Position numbers and translations under genes: made by a program
The notes under the pieces: model-generated
Told to the model about the DNA's origin: nothing
What the model saw: only the letters and a program-made list of their open reading frames with translations
The model's database searches: none
Shown here: positions 20,224 to 28,512 of the stretch, in pieces
Layout of the letters: the number at the start of each line of letters is the position of its first letter
How positions within the stretch are numbered: position 1 is the first letter of the stretch
DNA from: Yersinia mollaretii ATCC 43969
GTDB taxonomy: Bacteria > Pseudomonadota > Gammaproteobacteria > Enterobacterales > Enterobacteriaceae
Direction of reading: 5' to 3'
Length of the DNA: 64,000 bases
NCBI RefSeq assembly: GCF_013282725.1
Contig: NZ_CP054043.1
Coordinates: 1 to 64,000 of the forward strand

Positions 20224-21423
20224 ATGGCAATTAAACTCGAAGTAAAGAATCTATATAAAATATTTGGTGAGCATCCCGAACGGGCTTTTAAACTGCTGGA
20301 ATCAGGCAAGAATAAAGAACAGATATTTGCTAAAACAGGTTTGTCCGTTGGCGTTAAAGATGCCAATCTGGCCATTGAAGAAGGCGAGATATTCGTCATC
20401 ATGGGATTATCCGGTTCCGGTAAATCCACCCTGGTACGCCTTCTCAATCGTCTGATAGAACCTACTCGCGGTGAAGTGCTGATCGACGGCGAAGATATTG
20501 CCAAAATATCGGATAGCGCCCTGCGCACTGTGCGTCGTAATAAGATCAGTATGGTCTTCCAATCCTTTGCATTAATGCCTCATTTGAATGTCCTCGATAA
20601 TACGGCATTCGGCATGGAGTTGGCGGGTGTTCCTCAGTTGGAGCGCCACGAAAAAGCCATGGAAGCATTGCGTCAGGTGAGTCTGGATAGCTACGCCCAC
20701 TCTTACCCTGATGAGCTTTCCGGCGGTATGCGCCAACGTGTCGGTTTAGCCCGCGCCTTGGCCAATAACCCCGACATCTTATTAATGGATGAGGCGTTTT
20801 CCGCTCTCGACCCCTTAATCCGTACCGAGATGCAAGATGAGCTGGTCAAGTTACAGGCCAAACAGCAAAGAACCATCATTTTTATCTCCCATGATCTGGA
20901 TGAGGCCATGCGCATTGGCGATCGAATTGCCATTATGCAGGGTGGTGTCGTGGTACAGGTCGGCACCCCGGATGAAATACTGAACAATCCGGCCAATGAC
21001 TATGTGCGCACCTTCTTCCGGGGCGTGGATATCAGCCACGTCTTCAGCGCCAAGGATATTGCGCGCCGTCGTCCAGTCTCATTGATCCGCAAAACCCCGG
21101 GTTTCGGCCCTCGTTCTGCATTAAAACTGCTTCAGGATGAAGACCGCGATTACGGCTATGTGCTGGAGCGCGGGCAGAAGTTTATTGGCGTGGTATCGAT
21201 AGATTCACTGAAAAAAGCCTTGGCTGAGAACCAGTCGTTGGACAGCGCCTTACTGGCTGATCCCGCCCCCGTTCCCGCAGACATGCCCCTCAGTGAGTTG
21301 ATTTCACTGGTTGCACAAGCCCCCTGCGCGGTGCCTGTAGTCGGTGAAGACAACAGCTATATCGGTATTATTTCCAAGGCCATGCTGTTGCAGGCCCTAG
21401 ATAAGGAGACGCCAAATGAGTGA
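20224..21423 (+). CDS. proV: Glycine betaine/proline betaine ABC transporter ATP-binding protein ProV
   Basis: The 399-residue ATPase has Walker [10 protein letters not shown] (61-69), signature [15 protein letters not shown], Walker [13 protein letters not shown] and two C-terminal CBS motifs (about 280-399) involved in osmosensing. I start at ATG 20224 ([15 protein letters not shown]), as in E. coli; the frame is open eight codons further upstream. It overlaps proW by 8 bp. It energises uptake of compatible solutes under hyperosmotic stress. Confidence 0.96.
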   Translation: MAIKLEVKNLYKIFGEHPERAFKLLESGKNKEQIFAKTGLSVGVKDANLAIEEGEIFVIMGLSGSGKSTLVRLLNRLIEPTRGEVLIDGEDIAKISDSALRTVRRNKISMVFQSFALMPHLNVLDNTAFGMELAGVPQLERHEKAMEALRQVSLDSYAHSYPDELSGGMRQRVGLARALANNPDILLMDEAFSALDPLIRTEMQDELVKLQAKQQRTIIFISHDLDEAMRIGDRIAIMQGGVVVQVGTPDEILNNPANDYVRTFFRGVDISHVFSAKDIARRRPVSLIRKTPGFGPRSALKLLQDEDRDYGYVLERGQKFIGVVSIDSLKKALAENQSLDSALLADPAPVPADMPLSELISLVAQAPCAVPVVGEDNSYIGIISKAMLLQALDKETPNE

Positions 21424-22590
21424 TCAAATTCAGGTCAACGATCAAACCATCAGTAATCCGTGGGGCACGGATGCGGCGTCGACGGCACCGGCCGTGACGG
21501 ACACTGCCCCTCAGAGCCTGTCAGCCGCAGCTGACCCTTGGGGAGCCAGCATGGCCGAGGGTAGTCGTGCCGCAGGGAGTGTCGGCCACGAGGCTGCCGC
21601 TCAGGCCGCACAGAGCCAAGTCGCCAACACCGACTGGCTGAACAGTGCGCCAGCGGCAGCACCTGAACATTTCAGCCTCATGGACCCGTTCCACACCACT
21701 TGGTTGCCGCTGGATTCATGGGTCACCCACGGCATTGACTGGGTGGTGCTGCACTTTCGCCCATTGTTCCAAGGCATTCGTGTGCCCGTTGATTTTATCC
21801 TCAGCGGCTTCCAACACCTACTGCTGGGGATGCCCGCACCGGTGGCGATTCTGGTTTTCGCCCTGATCGCCTGGCAGTTCTCCACCTTAGGGATGGGGGT
21901 GGCGACACTAGTGTCACTGATTGCCATCGGAGCTATCGGCGCGTGGTCGCAAGCCATGGTGACACTGGCGCTGGTTCTGACCTCGCTGTTCTTCTGTATC
22001 CTGATCGGACTACCGCTCGGGATATGGCTGGCACGCAGCAATAATGCCGCACGTATCATTCGGCCATTGCTGGATGCCATGCAGACCACCCCCGCCTTCG
22101 TCTATCTGGTGCCCATCGTCATGCTCTTTGGTATCGGTAATGTACCGGGCGTGGTGGTGACCATTATCTTTGCGCTGCCGCCGATTGTTCGCCTGACCAT
22201 TCTGGGCATCAAACAGGTGCCGGAAGACCTTATCGAAGCCGCCGAGTCCTTCGGGGCCAATCCACGCCAATTACTGTTCAAAGTACAGTTACCACTGGCG
22301 ATGCCCACCATCATGGCGGGTGTGAACCAAACCCTGATGCTGGCGCTGTCGATGGTGGTTATCGCCTCAATGATAGCCGTGGGCGGTTTAGGTCAGATGG
22401 TGCTGCGCGGTATTGGTCGCTTGGATATGGGGCTGGCCGCTGTCGGGGGGTGGGTATCGTGATTCTGGCGATTATCCTAGACCGCCTGACCCAATCATTA
22501 GGCCGTGATCGCCGCACTAAAGGCGTTGGCCGCTGGTATGCCACTGGCCCTGTTGGGCTACTGACCAAACCATTTAGAAATACTAAATAA
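21416..22590 (+). pseudogene. proW: Glycine betaine ABC transporter permease ProW, frameshifted near the 3' end
   Basis: The frame from ATG 21416 encodes the ProW N-terminal cytoplasmic region and the permease core, including the EAA loop ([20 protein letters not shown]). It then runs into a TGA at 22460-22462 after [11 protein letters not shown]. The expected continuation ([15 protein letters not shown]...[12 protein letters not shown]) is intact in the +1 frame from 22453 to TAA 22590. Loss of one G from the run at 22445-22450 (six G; seven would restore the frame) explains it. The last membrane helix would be lost. A sequencing error or a true mutation are both possible. Confidence 0.85.
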
Positions 22591-22612
22591 CTTCAGTTAA
22601 TGACACTCAACA

Positions 22613-22740
22613 TCATCCCCAAAGTCATTGGTACTGCGGCAAGGCAGCAAGCGAGTCAATCCCGATGAGCTTACATCAGTCAGTGATTCGGGTGCGCGAG
22701 CGCCGCTAACACAGCAGCAGTGTCAAGGACGAAGGGGATA
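22613..22740 (+). repeat. ERIC (IRU) element between proW and proX
   Basis: About 128 bp matching the enterobacterial repetitive intergenic consensus over its full length: the core GAGCTTACATCAGTCAGTGA with GCGGCAAGG and AGCAAGCGAGT before it, and GACGAAGGGGATA at the right end. ERIC elements are 127-bp palindromic non-coding repeats common in Yersinia. As part of the transcript it can fold and may alter proX mRNA levels. Confidence 0.85.
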
Positions 22741-22751
22741 AGGGGAAAACG

Positions 22752-23750
22752 ATGAATATGGTAAAAACCTGGGCATTAGCTCTCACCACACTGATCAGCA
22801 CTCAAGTCTCCGCCGCAGAGTTACCGGGCAAAGGCGTTAGCGTCCAACCGCTGCAAAGCACCATTTCGGAAGAGACCTTCCAGACTTCGCTGGTGAATAA
22901 AGCGCTAGAGAAGCTCGGTTACGACGTCCAGCCAACCAAAGAGGTTGACTACAATGTCGCCTATGCCTCCATCGCCGCAGGTGATGCTACCTATCTGGCG
23001 GTAAACTGGGAGCCACTGCATAACGACCAATATGCCGCAGCAGGTGGCGATGCCAAGTTTTATCGCCAAGGTAACTTTATCGAAGGGCTAGCGCAGGGTT
23101 ACCTGATCGACAAAAAGACAGCCGATAAATACCACATCACCAATATTGAGCAGCTAAAAGATCCGGCGATAGCCAAGCTGTTTGATGCCAATAACGATGG
23201 TAAAGCCGATTTGACTGGCTGTAACCCCGGCTGGGGTTGTGAAGCGCCGATTAATCATCAAATCAAAGCTTACGGCCTGAGTGACACCGTGACCCATAAT
23301 CAGGGTAACTATGCCGCGATGATTGCCGATACCATCACCCGCTACAAAGAAGGCAAGCCCATTATTTATTACACTTGGACGCCCTATTGGGTCAGTGATG
23401 TCTTAGTGCCGGGCCGTGATGTGGTCTGGTTGCAGGTGCCCTTCTCTTCTCTGCCGGATAAAACCATCGACACCCAGCTTTCCAATGGCGCGAACTACGG
23501 CTTCCCACCGAGTGTGATGCATATTGTCGCCAACAAAAAATGGGCCGAAGCCAATCCTGCTGCCGCTAAACTGTTCTCCATCATGAAGCTACCAATTAAT
23601 GATGTGAATGCGCAGAACATGCGGATGCATGCTGGTGAATCATCAGATGCCGATATCGAACGCCATGTAAACGGCTGGATTCAAGCTCATCAGGCCACCT
23701 TTGATGGCTGGGTGAACACCGCCGCACAAGCAGGCAAAACAGCACAATAA
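22752..23750 (+). CDS. proX: Glycine betaine-binding periplasmic protein ProX
   Basis: The 332-residue solute-binding protein has a signal peptide ([15 protein letters not shown], cleavage after SA) and the disulfide loop CNPGWGCE seen in E. coli ProX. Trp-rich segments ([21 protein letters not shown]) form the betaine cage. An AGGGG element precedes the ATG at 22752; an ATG two codons on is a possible alternative. It is the last gene of proVWX. Confidence 0.96.
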   Translation: MNMVKTWALALTTLISTQVSAAELPGKGVSVQPLQSTISEETFQTSLVNKALEKLGYDVQPTKEVDYNVAYASIAAGDATYLAVNWEPLHNDQYAAAGGDAKFYRQGNFIEGLAQGYLIDKKTADKYHITNIEQLKDPAIAKLFDANNDGKADLTGCNPGWGCEAPINHQIKAYGLSDTVTHNQGNYAAMIADTITRYKEGKPIIYYTWTPYWVSDVLVPGRDVVWLQVPFSSLPDKTIDTQLSNGANYGFPPSVMHIVANKKWAEANPAAAKLFSIMKLPINDVNAQNMRMHAGESSDADIERHVNGWIQAHQATFDGWVNTAAQAGKTAQ

Positions 23751-23758
23751 TTAATGCC

Positions 23759-23787
23759 AAGCTGAGATAAGGTGCTTATCTCAGCTT
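23759..23787 (+). terminator. Terminator of proVWX
   Basis: A perfect 13-bp stem (AAGCTGAGATAAG / CTTATCTCAGCTT) with loop GTG begins 9 bp after the proX stop. The T-tract that follows is interrupted. It could also serve the convergent lipoprotein gene. Confidence 0.78.
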
Positions 23788-23839
23788 GCTTCTTTCCAAA
23801 ACTCAGCACTCTGCTTAATAAGTCAGCAGAAAAATTTAT

Positions 23840-24409
23840 CTAGTAGTAATTTCTCTGCCCCAAGAGACCATTTTTATATTGGCACTCTTTCTCATCTTCG
23901 CCCCAATATCTTGGTGCGCCATCACTATTCGTTAAATCTACAACACGAACACCGGAATTCACTGCATAAACATCATAGTCATGCCCCGTTTCAGGCACAA
24001 AGCCGACCGAACGCGTTGCTATGATTTGATTATATTGAGACCTGAATGTCTCTTCCTTGTAGGTTATTCTTATGTGCTGATTAGATTTAATACTGTACTC
24101 CAAAGAGTCCATGCCACTCATCTCAGGAGATGGAGGTCGCATCCCTGTTATTTTCTTGTTGTATGTCGATTTTATGCCCGCAACGTTAATACCCGCAGTC
24201 AACGTATTCATACTGACAAGTTTAAAACATTGCCCCGATTTTTCGTAAACTTCTAATGTTAATGGTGGAAGGTAGTTTTTCACCCTTATTCTTGCAGAAT
24301 CACTCCCTGTATAATCTTCCATCGATTTGGTCAAGCTCACTGAGCACCCAGAAATGGCACAAACCGAAATTAACACAATATTAATCTTAATTATTTTTAT
24401 TAAAGACAT
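23840..24409 (-). CDS. Hypothetical lipoprotein
   Basis: The 189-residue protein has a lipoprotein signal (INIVLISVCAISGCS, lipobox AISGC with Cys22). The mature part has no motif I recognise; it contains two Cys residues (GQCFKLV and KECQYKN) that could pair in the periplasm. AGGAG precedes ATG 24409. Composition is AT-rich compared with the core genes around it, and it adjoins the CDI region, so it may belong to the same accessory island. Function unknown. Confidence 0.75.
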   Translation of the reverse strand: MSLIKIIKINIVLISVCAISGCSVSLTKSMEDYTGSDSARIRVKNYLPPLTLEVYEKSGQCFKLVSMNTLTAGINVAGIKSTYNKKITGMRPPSPEMSGMDSLEYSIKSNQHIRITYKEETFRSQYNQIIATRSVGFVPETGHDYDVYAVNSGVRVVDLTNSDGAPRYWGEDEKECQYKNGLLGQRNYY

Positions 24410-24480
24410 AAAACACTCCTCTCCATAGGTTTAATTGACGAAATAAAACATTAGCCCCAATTAGTGAATTGTTAGGCTAC

Positions 24481-24520
24481 CACTGCACCCGGTGTTATTC
24501 GGTTGCAGCGGCGGGAAGTA
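24481..24520. repeat. Module-boundary repeat, copy 1
   Basis: CACCCGGTGTTATTCGGTTG followed by CAGCGGCGGGAAGTA shares its core with copies at 27253-27289 and 28059-28112. It lies beyond the 3' end of the second immunity gene, at the outer edge of the orphan module. Confidence 0.7.
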
Positions 24521-24544
24521 GGTTTTTCAGGGCATTGATATAAG

Positions 24545-24566
24545 AACCCCGACCTTGGCCGGGGTT
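24545..24566 (-). terminator. Hairpin after the orphan immunity gene
   Basis: Stem AACCCCG/CGGGGTT begins 5 bp beyond the stop of the 24571-24966 gene. No strong T-run follows on the minus strand, so termination is plausible but unproven. Confidence 0.5.
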
Positions 24567-24570
24567 GCGT

Positions 24571-24966
24571 TTAGTCGAACTCTTTTTCTAGTTTATCGAC
24601 AACTCTTTTAAATATTTCAACTACTTCTGGATCACCGTCACTGAGGTCATCATGAAAATACTCCCGATAGAACTCTTCCGGCCAGAGAGATATTTCATAT
24701 TCACTTAGTTTTTCTATCTTCCAGTATGAGGATGGACGACCATCAACAATATCAAAAATACATAACGGAACCGATATGATGTAATCCATAGGTATTTTTG
24801 GTAATTGCAATAATGTTCCTGCATTAACACCAACTTTACTACTCATAGCCAATACCGTGTAAATTTGCCCAATAGTATATGGATATTGAGGATCTTGATT
24901 ATCCATTAAGCCAAGAGCAGCCTTCTGTTGTGCTGTTAGGCTAGTTGCAAGGCATTTTACTTTCAT
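24571..24966 (-). CDS. cdiI: Probable CDI immunity protein of the orphan module
   Basis: The 131-residue acidic, soluble protein starts 9 bp after the stop of the orphan CdiA fragment, in the place always held by cdiI. It begins MKVKCLATSLTAQQKAALGL. I recognise no named immunity family. Composition is AT-rich, as usual for immunity genes. A GGGA element precedes ATG 24966. It should neutralise the toxin encoded at the 3' end of 24976-27108; that pairing is inferred from position. Confidence 0.75.
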   Translation of the reverse strand: MKVKCLATSLTAQQKAALGLMDNQDPQYPYTIGQIYTVLAMSSKVGVNAGTLLQLPKIPMDYIISVPLCIFDIVDGRPSSYWKIEKLSEYEISLWPEEFYREYFHDDLSDGDPEVVEIFKRVVDKLEKEFD

Positions 24967-24975
24967 AATGTCCCA

Positions 24976-27108
24976 CTATTTTTTTATAGCTATCGTTTTT
25001 GGCTCAACAAGTTTCCCTGTAGTCACATTACGATAAGCATGGATCTCGAAGACAGTACCATCAGCAGCTTTGTAGCTTTGACTACTAACTTTACTCCAGT
25101 CAGACGCTTTACCACCATATTCTGCAACCAAGCGGGCAGAGTCTTTTATTACAATATCAGATCCATAGCCAGCTATTGAAGCGCCACCATTTTTAGCAAG
25201 GTCTGCCAATTGTGTCTCACTGGCCAGCGATTTATTCAGATTTAACCCATTGGTTGCACTATGCGCTGATATCTCACCACTAGCCTTATTCAGCAGATTC
25301 GACGCTTCAGCAACATCCCCTTTCTTCAATGCCGCCTCTGCTGCCTTGATGAGCTTACCCGCAACATCACCTGCACCAGGAATAAACCCTATCGTCGCCA
25401 TCAGGTAATCCAGCGCACTCTGGGCTTCTGAAACGCTCTTGATATCCCCGATTACGGGAACAAAATCCACACCAAAATGGGCAAATCCTTTCAGCAGCTC
25501 ATCGCTATTGGCCTGCATCTTGGCCGAACACGCATCGGCACTTATTCCGGCACAATTCTGAGCTTTGAACTCCTCAACAGCGGCCACGAGCTGTTTCTGT
25601 GCATTCTGGTATTTTTCGGCTTGCGATACACCAGAGACTTTATTATCAATAATGTCATGGAGTGAGTTATTCTCAACCGCATTTTTCCCAGCCTGCGCCC
25701 CAGCAACCGTATCAGCGGTGCTGTCACCCGTCAATCCACCGGCCAGTCCTGCGGCCAGTGTCGCCAATGCGCTGACCGTCTGCTTCTGATCTTCGGAGAG
25801 ATTGTCCTTATCCCAGCCCATTGCAGCGATAATCGTCGGGGCCATCAACTCGGCAGTGGCCGCGCCCGCAGCACCCGCCAGCGCACTGTTGCCACTGGCA
25901 TAAGCGGTGACAGCACCCAGCACGGCGTGCGCCATCACGTTAGCCGCCTGATTATCTCCGGTACTTTTCTTAATCACTTCAGCCAGATACGGCGCAGAAG
26001 CCCCCACCAGTGCCTGCGCCATATTTCCTCCGGCCAAGCCCTGTATGGCGGCTGTCGCGGCCTGAAGTCCTTGTTGCAGTGCACTGCCGGTGCCGTATTT
26101 TTGCATTTCAGCTTTATATTCTGCGGTCTCACGCAGCGCTTTTGCATCGCCTTTCAAGGCCGGATTGGCTTTCAGTGCCGCTTCCAGACCGAGAATATCC
26201 CCCTGCGTCCGCGCAATATCCATCGCCTGACCACCTATCTCACCAATCAGCTGTGCTTCCTTCAGGCGGTTTTGCTCTTTCTCTTTATCAAAAATAGGCC
26301 CGATGCTGCCGTTGGCGTTGTCGGTGTCGCGGCTCAGGTCTTCGACATCCTGTTTCTGGTTGGCTTGATCACGAATAGTAATGCTGCCCTCACTCACCGC
26401 CGCCTGAGTGGTGCCTTCGGCACTCCCATTATTGCCCAGACCCGAGAGCACCACGCCGCCCAGATTGCTCAGCAGGTCTGACCCCACTGGGCCGCCGCTG
26501 CTCAGACTGCCGCCTTGATGCTCAGCTTTGAAGTCGGCTTTGTTTTCGATATCGCTGAAGCCCAGCGTGCCGGTGTCGAGACTGTTCTTGCTCTTGTCAG
26601 CCGTGCTGGCAATCACCGCGCCATCCAACTGAGTGTGTTCGCCGACCGTGATATCAAAGCCGCCTTTACCCGCAAAGATGCCCGTCTGCTCCTGCACCGA
26701 GTCATAATTGCTGTGCAGTTTGTCCTGACTCATGCTCAGGTTGACTGAGCCGCCGCCCGCGATCGGGACACTGATACCGCCGCTAATGCTGGTCTGTTTC
26801 GCGTCATAATTATCGCTATCTTGCTGGCTTTGCAGCAGCAGGTCACGGCCGACATCCACCTTCACGGTTTCGCCGCTCGCCTGAGCACCCACCAGCGAAG
26901 TATCACGGCCACTGTGCAGTGACAGGGTGCCGCCGCTATCAATCTGCGTTTCCGTCCAGAAGGTGCCGTCGCCATGTTCGCTCCCCTGACCCTTGTTGGC
27001 GTTAGCGAAGATGCTCAGGCCGCTGCCCGTGCCACTTAACCCCAGACTGACACCAATGGCAGCGCCGCTACTGCTGTTGCTGCCGTCGGTTTTTTGCGTG
27101 TTGGCCAC
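24976..27108 (-). CDS. Orphan CdiA C-terminal module (5'-truncated), alternative toxin
   Basis: The 710-codon open frame lacks any signal sequence or TPS domain and starts only with a GTG, so it is probably not secreted by itself. About 610 residues are almost identical to the corresponding part of the full CdiA (one difference noted, GGGSVNL against GGASVNL), including VENN (25665-25676) and the following pretoxin region. After NKASGEIS (25265) it diverges into a different C-terminus of about 96 residues (AHSATNGLNLNKS...YGGKASDWSKVSS...EIHAYRNVTTGKLVEPK). That domain is typical of other filamentous haemagglutinin C-termini; its activity is unknown to me. Recombination into cdiA would activate it. 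Confidence 0.82.
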   Translation of the reverse strand: MANTQKTDGSNSSSGAAIGVSLGLSGTGSGLSIFANANKGQGSEHGDGTFWTETQIDSGGTLSLHSGRDTSLVGAQASGETVKVDVGRDLLLQSQQDSDNYDAKQTSISGGISVPIAGGGSVNLSMSQDKLHSNYDSVQEQTGIFAGKGGFDITVGEHTQLDGAVIASTADKSKNSLDTGTLGFSDIENKADFKAEHQGGSLSSGGPVGSDLLSNLGGVVLSGLGNNGSAEGTTQAAVSEGSITIRDQANQKQDVEDLSRDTDNANGSIGPIFDKEKEQNRLKEAQLIGEIGGQAMDIARTQGDILGLEAALKANPALKGDAKALRETAEYKAEMQKYGTGSALQQGLQAATAAIQGLAGGNMAQALVGASAPYLAEVIKKSTGDNQAANVMAHAVLGAVTAYASGNSALAGAAGAATAELMAPTIIAAMGWDKDNLSEDQKQTVSALATLAAGLAGGLTGDSTADTVAGAQAGKNAVENNSLHDIIDNKVSGVSQAEKYQNAQKQLVAAVEEFKAQNCAGISADACSAKMQANSDELLKGFAHFGVDFVPVIGDIKSVSEAQSALDYLMATIGFIPGAGDVAGKLIKAAEAALKKGDVAEASNLLNKASGEISAHSATNGLNLNKSLASETQLADLAKNGGASIAGYGSDIVIKDSARLVAEYGGKASDWSKVSSQSYKAADGTVFEIHAYRNVTTGKLVEPKTIAIKK
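25265..27096 (-). repeat. 1.83-kb direct repeat, orphan copy
   Basis: Matches 28903-30734 without any insertion or deletion: the offset is 3638 bp at both ends. Only scattered, mostly synonymous substitutions are visible. It spans the end of the CdiA filament region, VENN and the pretoxin domain. Confidence 0.9.
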
Positions 27109-27252
27109 AGATCGCGTGCCGCATCCAAGGTAGTAGAAAGTACTGTGCTAGGTCCGCCAGCTCCGCCACGACTTTGGTACGGATTGTAGGAGCGGGATAA
27201 CAGCGAAGTGATTATCGACGGGGAATCGAGTCCGGTATCACTGATACTGAAT

Positions 27253-27289
27253 AACTGGAGGCAACCGCTGCGCCCTGTGTTATTCGGTT
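27253..27289. repeat. Module-boundary repeat, copy 2
   Basis: AACTGGAGGCAACCGCTGCG followed by CCCTGTGTTATTCGGTT is nearly identical to 28059-28093. It separates the orphan toxin module from the second cdiA fragment. Confidence 0.75.
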
Positions 27290-28044
27290 CCTAAACCCGA
27301 TTCGTTAAATGCCTGATTGTAAGCCGTCTGGTAAATCTGCTGGTTGATGTCCTCAGCCGTGGGCTCTTTGCCTGGGTTGGCCTTGGCCCACTGTTTTTCT
27401 GCCGCAGCAATATCTTCCGGCTTGACGTCCTTCATTTTTTCATTCGCCGCGTTGGTCGCAATAATTTTGCCCTGCGTCCTCGCAATATCCATTGCCTGAC
27501 CGCCTATCTCTCCGATCAGCTGTGCTTCCTTCAGGCGGTTTTGCTCTTTCTCTTTATCAAAAATAGGCCCAATGCTGCCGTTGGCGCTGTCGGTGTCGCG
27601 GCTCAGGTCATCCACATCCTGTTTCTGGTTGGCTTGATCACGAATAGTGATGCTGCCCTCACTCACCGCCGCCTGAGTGGTGCCTTCGGCACTCCCGTCA
27701 TTGCCCAGCCCCGAGAGCACCACGCCGCCCAGATTACTCAGCAGGTCAGACCCCACCGGGCCGCCACTGCTCAGACTGCCGCCCTGATGCTCAGCCTTGA
27801 AGTCGGCTTTGTTTTCGATATCGCTGAAGCCCAGAGTGCCGGTGTCGAGACTGTTCTTGCTCTTGTCCGCCGTGCTGGCAATCACCGCGCCATCCAACTG
27901 AGTGTGTTCGCCGACCGTGATATCAAAGCCGCCTTTACCCGCAAAGATGCCAGTCTGCTCCTGCACCGAGTCATAATTGCTGTGCAGTTTGTCCTGACTC
28001 ATGCTCAGGTTGACAGAAGCACCGCCCGCGATCGGGACACTGAT
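27280..28044 (-). pseudogene. Second cdiA fragment, no toxin domain
   Basis: An open frame (ATG 28002 to stop 27280, homology up to 28044) matches CdiA from VPIAGGASVNLSMSQDK to MDIARTQG, then continues KIIATNAANEKMKDVKPED...QIYQTAYNQAFNESGLGTE and stops. That tail is the usual continuation in other filamentous haemagglutinins but differs from the resident CdiA (DILGLEAALKANPALK). It has no VENN, toxin or immunity gene. I regard it as a relic of another cdiA allele. Confidence 0.8.
27471..28044 (-). repeat. 574-bp direct repeat of cdiA
   Basis: Aligns with 29840-30413 (offset 2369 bp, no gaps) and with the matching part of the orphan copy, so this segment is present three times in 4 kb. Confidence 0.85.
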
Positions 28045-28058
28045 CTCTGGGGCTGAGC

Positions 28059-28112
28059 AACTGGAGACAACCGCTGCGCCCGGTGTTATTCGGTTGCAGC
28101 GGTGGGAAGTGG
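28059..28112. repeat. Module-boundary repeat, copy 3
   Basis: The longest copy, containing CAACCGCTGCGCCCGGTG, TTATTCGG and TTGCAGCGGTGGGAAGT. CCGCTGC and GCAGCGG make an inverted repeat. It lies between cdiI and the second cdiA fragment. Confidence 0.75.
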
Positions 28113-28130
28113 AGGGGGCTTAGGGCTTAG

Positions 28131-28166
28131 AAACAATGACCCCAGCCTTGACCGGGGTCATTGTTT
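28131..28166 (-). terminator. Terminator of cdiBAI
   Basis: A 13-bp stem AAACAATGACCCC/GGGGTCATTGTTT overlaps the cdiI stop codon. The minus-strand T content after it is modest. Confidence 0.7.
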
Positions 28167-28512
28167 AAGGCTGGTAATCTTCATATTCCCAAGCAAAAAC
28201 ACGAGAGAGCTTTTGCGCTATTTCCATCCAGTCTTTACCTTCACACTGGTCGATATAATCTGTAATGGTTTTGGTGATCTCATCAAGATCATACTTACGT
28301 ACCAGTAGTGTGTGACGCATCAATTCAGGAACCCAATGATGTTTACATAGCCACTCGGGGGTGCAAATAAACACATCAAAATGATTTATTCCTTTTTCTC
28401 CAACTGGCCCTATACATAAATGAACTAACAATTGAAAACAATCATCCTGTTCAGGTTGATAATTTGATAAATCAAACCAATTACAATCAATACTTCTTAG
28501 AGATGCTTTCAT
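28165..28512 (-). CDS. cdiI: CDI immunity protein, Imm8-like
   Basis: The 115-residue protein begins MKASLRSIDCNWFDLSNYQP and contains HLCIGPVGEKGINHFDVFICTPEWL (read in two parts: HLCIGPVGEKG, then FDVFICTPEWL) and a C-terminal WEYEDY, which fits the Imm8 immunity family as I remember it. Its ATG overlaps the cdiA stop (ATGA), so toxin and immunity are translationally coupled. It should bind and block the resident CdiA toxin domain in the cytoplasm. Confidence 0.85.
   Translation of the reverse strand: MKASLRSIDCNWFDLSNYQPEQDDCFQLLVHLCIGPVGEKGINHFDVFICTPEWLCKHHWVPELMRHTLLVRKYDLDEITKTITDYIDQCEGKDWMEIAQKLSRVFAWEYEDYQP

Noticed and set aside
24976..27108. Independent full-length TpsA protein
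   Set aside because: No signal region, no TPS domain and only a GTG start created at a deletion junction near 27108; it is a displaced 3' segment of cdiA.
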